Shown one piece after another: positions 14,075 through 14,130 of a stretch of 14,130 nucleotides of DNA. How positions within the stretch are numbered: the first letter of the stretch is position 1; each line of letters begins with the position of its first letter. The notes under the pieces were generated by a model. That model was not told where the DNA came from. It saw nothing but the letters and a program-made list of their open reading frames with translations, and did not search any database. The position numbers and the translations under genes are program-made. Location of the stretch: assembly GCA_023415935.1 (NCBI GenBank), contig JAEZIX010000005.1, forward strand, positions 1 through 14,130, given 5' to 3'. The stretch comes from Cyanobacteria bacterium OH_CDB_20. Its GTDB lineage: Bacteria; Cyanobacteriota; Vampirovibrionia; Gastranaerophilales; Gastranaerophilaceae.

Positions 14075-14130
14075 TTATTATTCCCCTTAAAAACATTATG
14101 ATTTATTTTGTTTTAATATTGTAGCAAGTT

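Noticed and set aside
1..14130. Search for CRISPR arrays, tRNA or rRNA genes, insertion sequences, prophage or defence genes
   Set aside because: No spaced direct repeats, cloverleaf-like segments, transposase motifs or integrase motifs were seen. Gene order and composition look uniform and chromosomal.

Overview
The window is a low-GC, gene-dense bacterial stretch with 14 complete protein genes and the first codons of one more. The combination of an NADH-linked hydrogenase operon, a short cyanobacterial-type SSB, a sigma-28-driven flagellin, Sec-secreted proteins of unknown function and a small Pro/Asn-rich HEAT-like protein best fits a fermentative, flagellated gut or anaerobic bacterium. 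My best guess is a non-photosynthetic relative of Cyanobacteria (Melainabacteria/Vampirovibrionia, Gastranaerophilales type). This placement comes from protein style only. A low-GC Firmicute-like anaerobe cannot be excluded. No rRNA, tRNA, CRISPR array, transposon or phage gene was seen, and no gene-free stretch exceeds 300 bases.

Region 1 (1-7330, all minus strand). Reading in the direction of transcription, rsmE and a CCA-type tRNA nucleotidyltransferase overlap by 8 bases and have their own promoter. A second promoter lies in front of ssb, which is followed closely by a DUF1537 acid-sugar kinase and a PdxA-family dehydrogenase whose stop and start codons overlap. After a 124-base gap that contains a perfect inverted repeat come hydC (NuoE-like), hydB (NuoF-like) and the first nine codons of a third gene, probably hydA, cut by the window edge. 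The C-B-A order, the lengths and the iron-sulfur motifs fit a soluble NAD(H)-dependent [FeFe]-hydrogenase that disposes of fermentative reductant. The palindrome fits a Rex or Crp/Fnr-type regulator.

Region 2 (7331-9766). A divergent intergenic region carries a housekeeping promoter towards rsmE and a clear sigma-28 promoter towards a 297-residue flagellin gene with its own hairpin terminator. Converging on it are two adjacent minus-strand genes for secreted proteins of unknown function. They look like diverged paralogues of each other.

Region 3 (9767-14130). A plus-strand gene with a good promoter encodes a receiver domain joined to a STAS-like domain whose usual phospho-serine position is not serine. 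Its stop codon overlaps that of the convergent rpiB. Then come two tightly coupled plus-strand genes of unknown function, a disordered protein with a HEAT-like helical part and a small Gly/Ala-rich membrane protein. A strong bidirectional terminator separates them from a convergent sugar transporter of the SLC45/GPH type.

Most genes are ordinary housekeeping or metabolic genes. The least explained parts are the REC-STAS protein, the secreted paralogue pair, the HEAT-like/membrane pair and the kinase-PdxA pair placed upstream of the hydrogenase operon.
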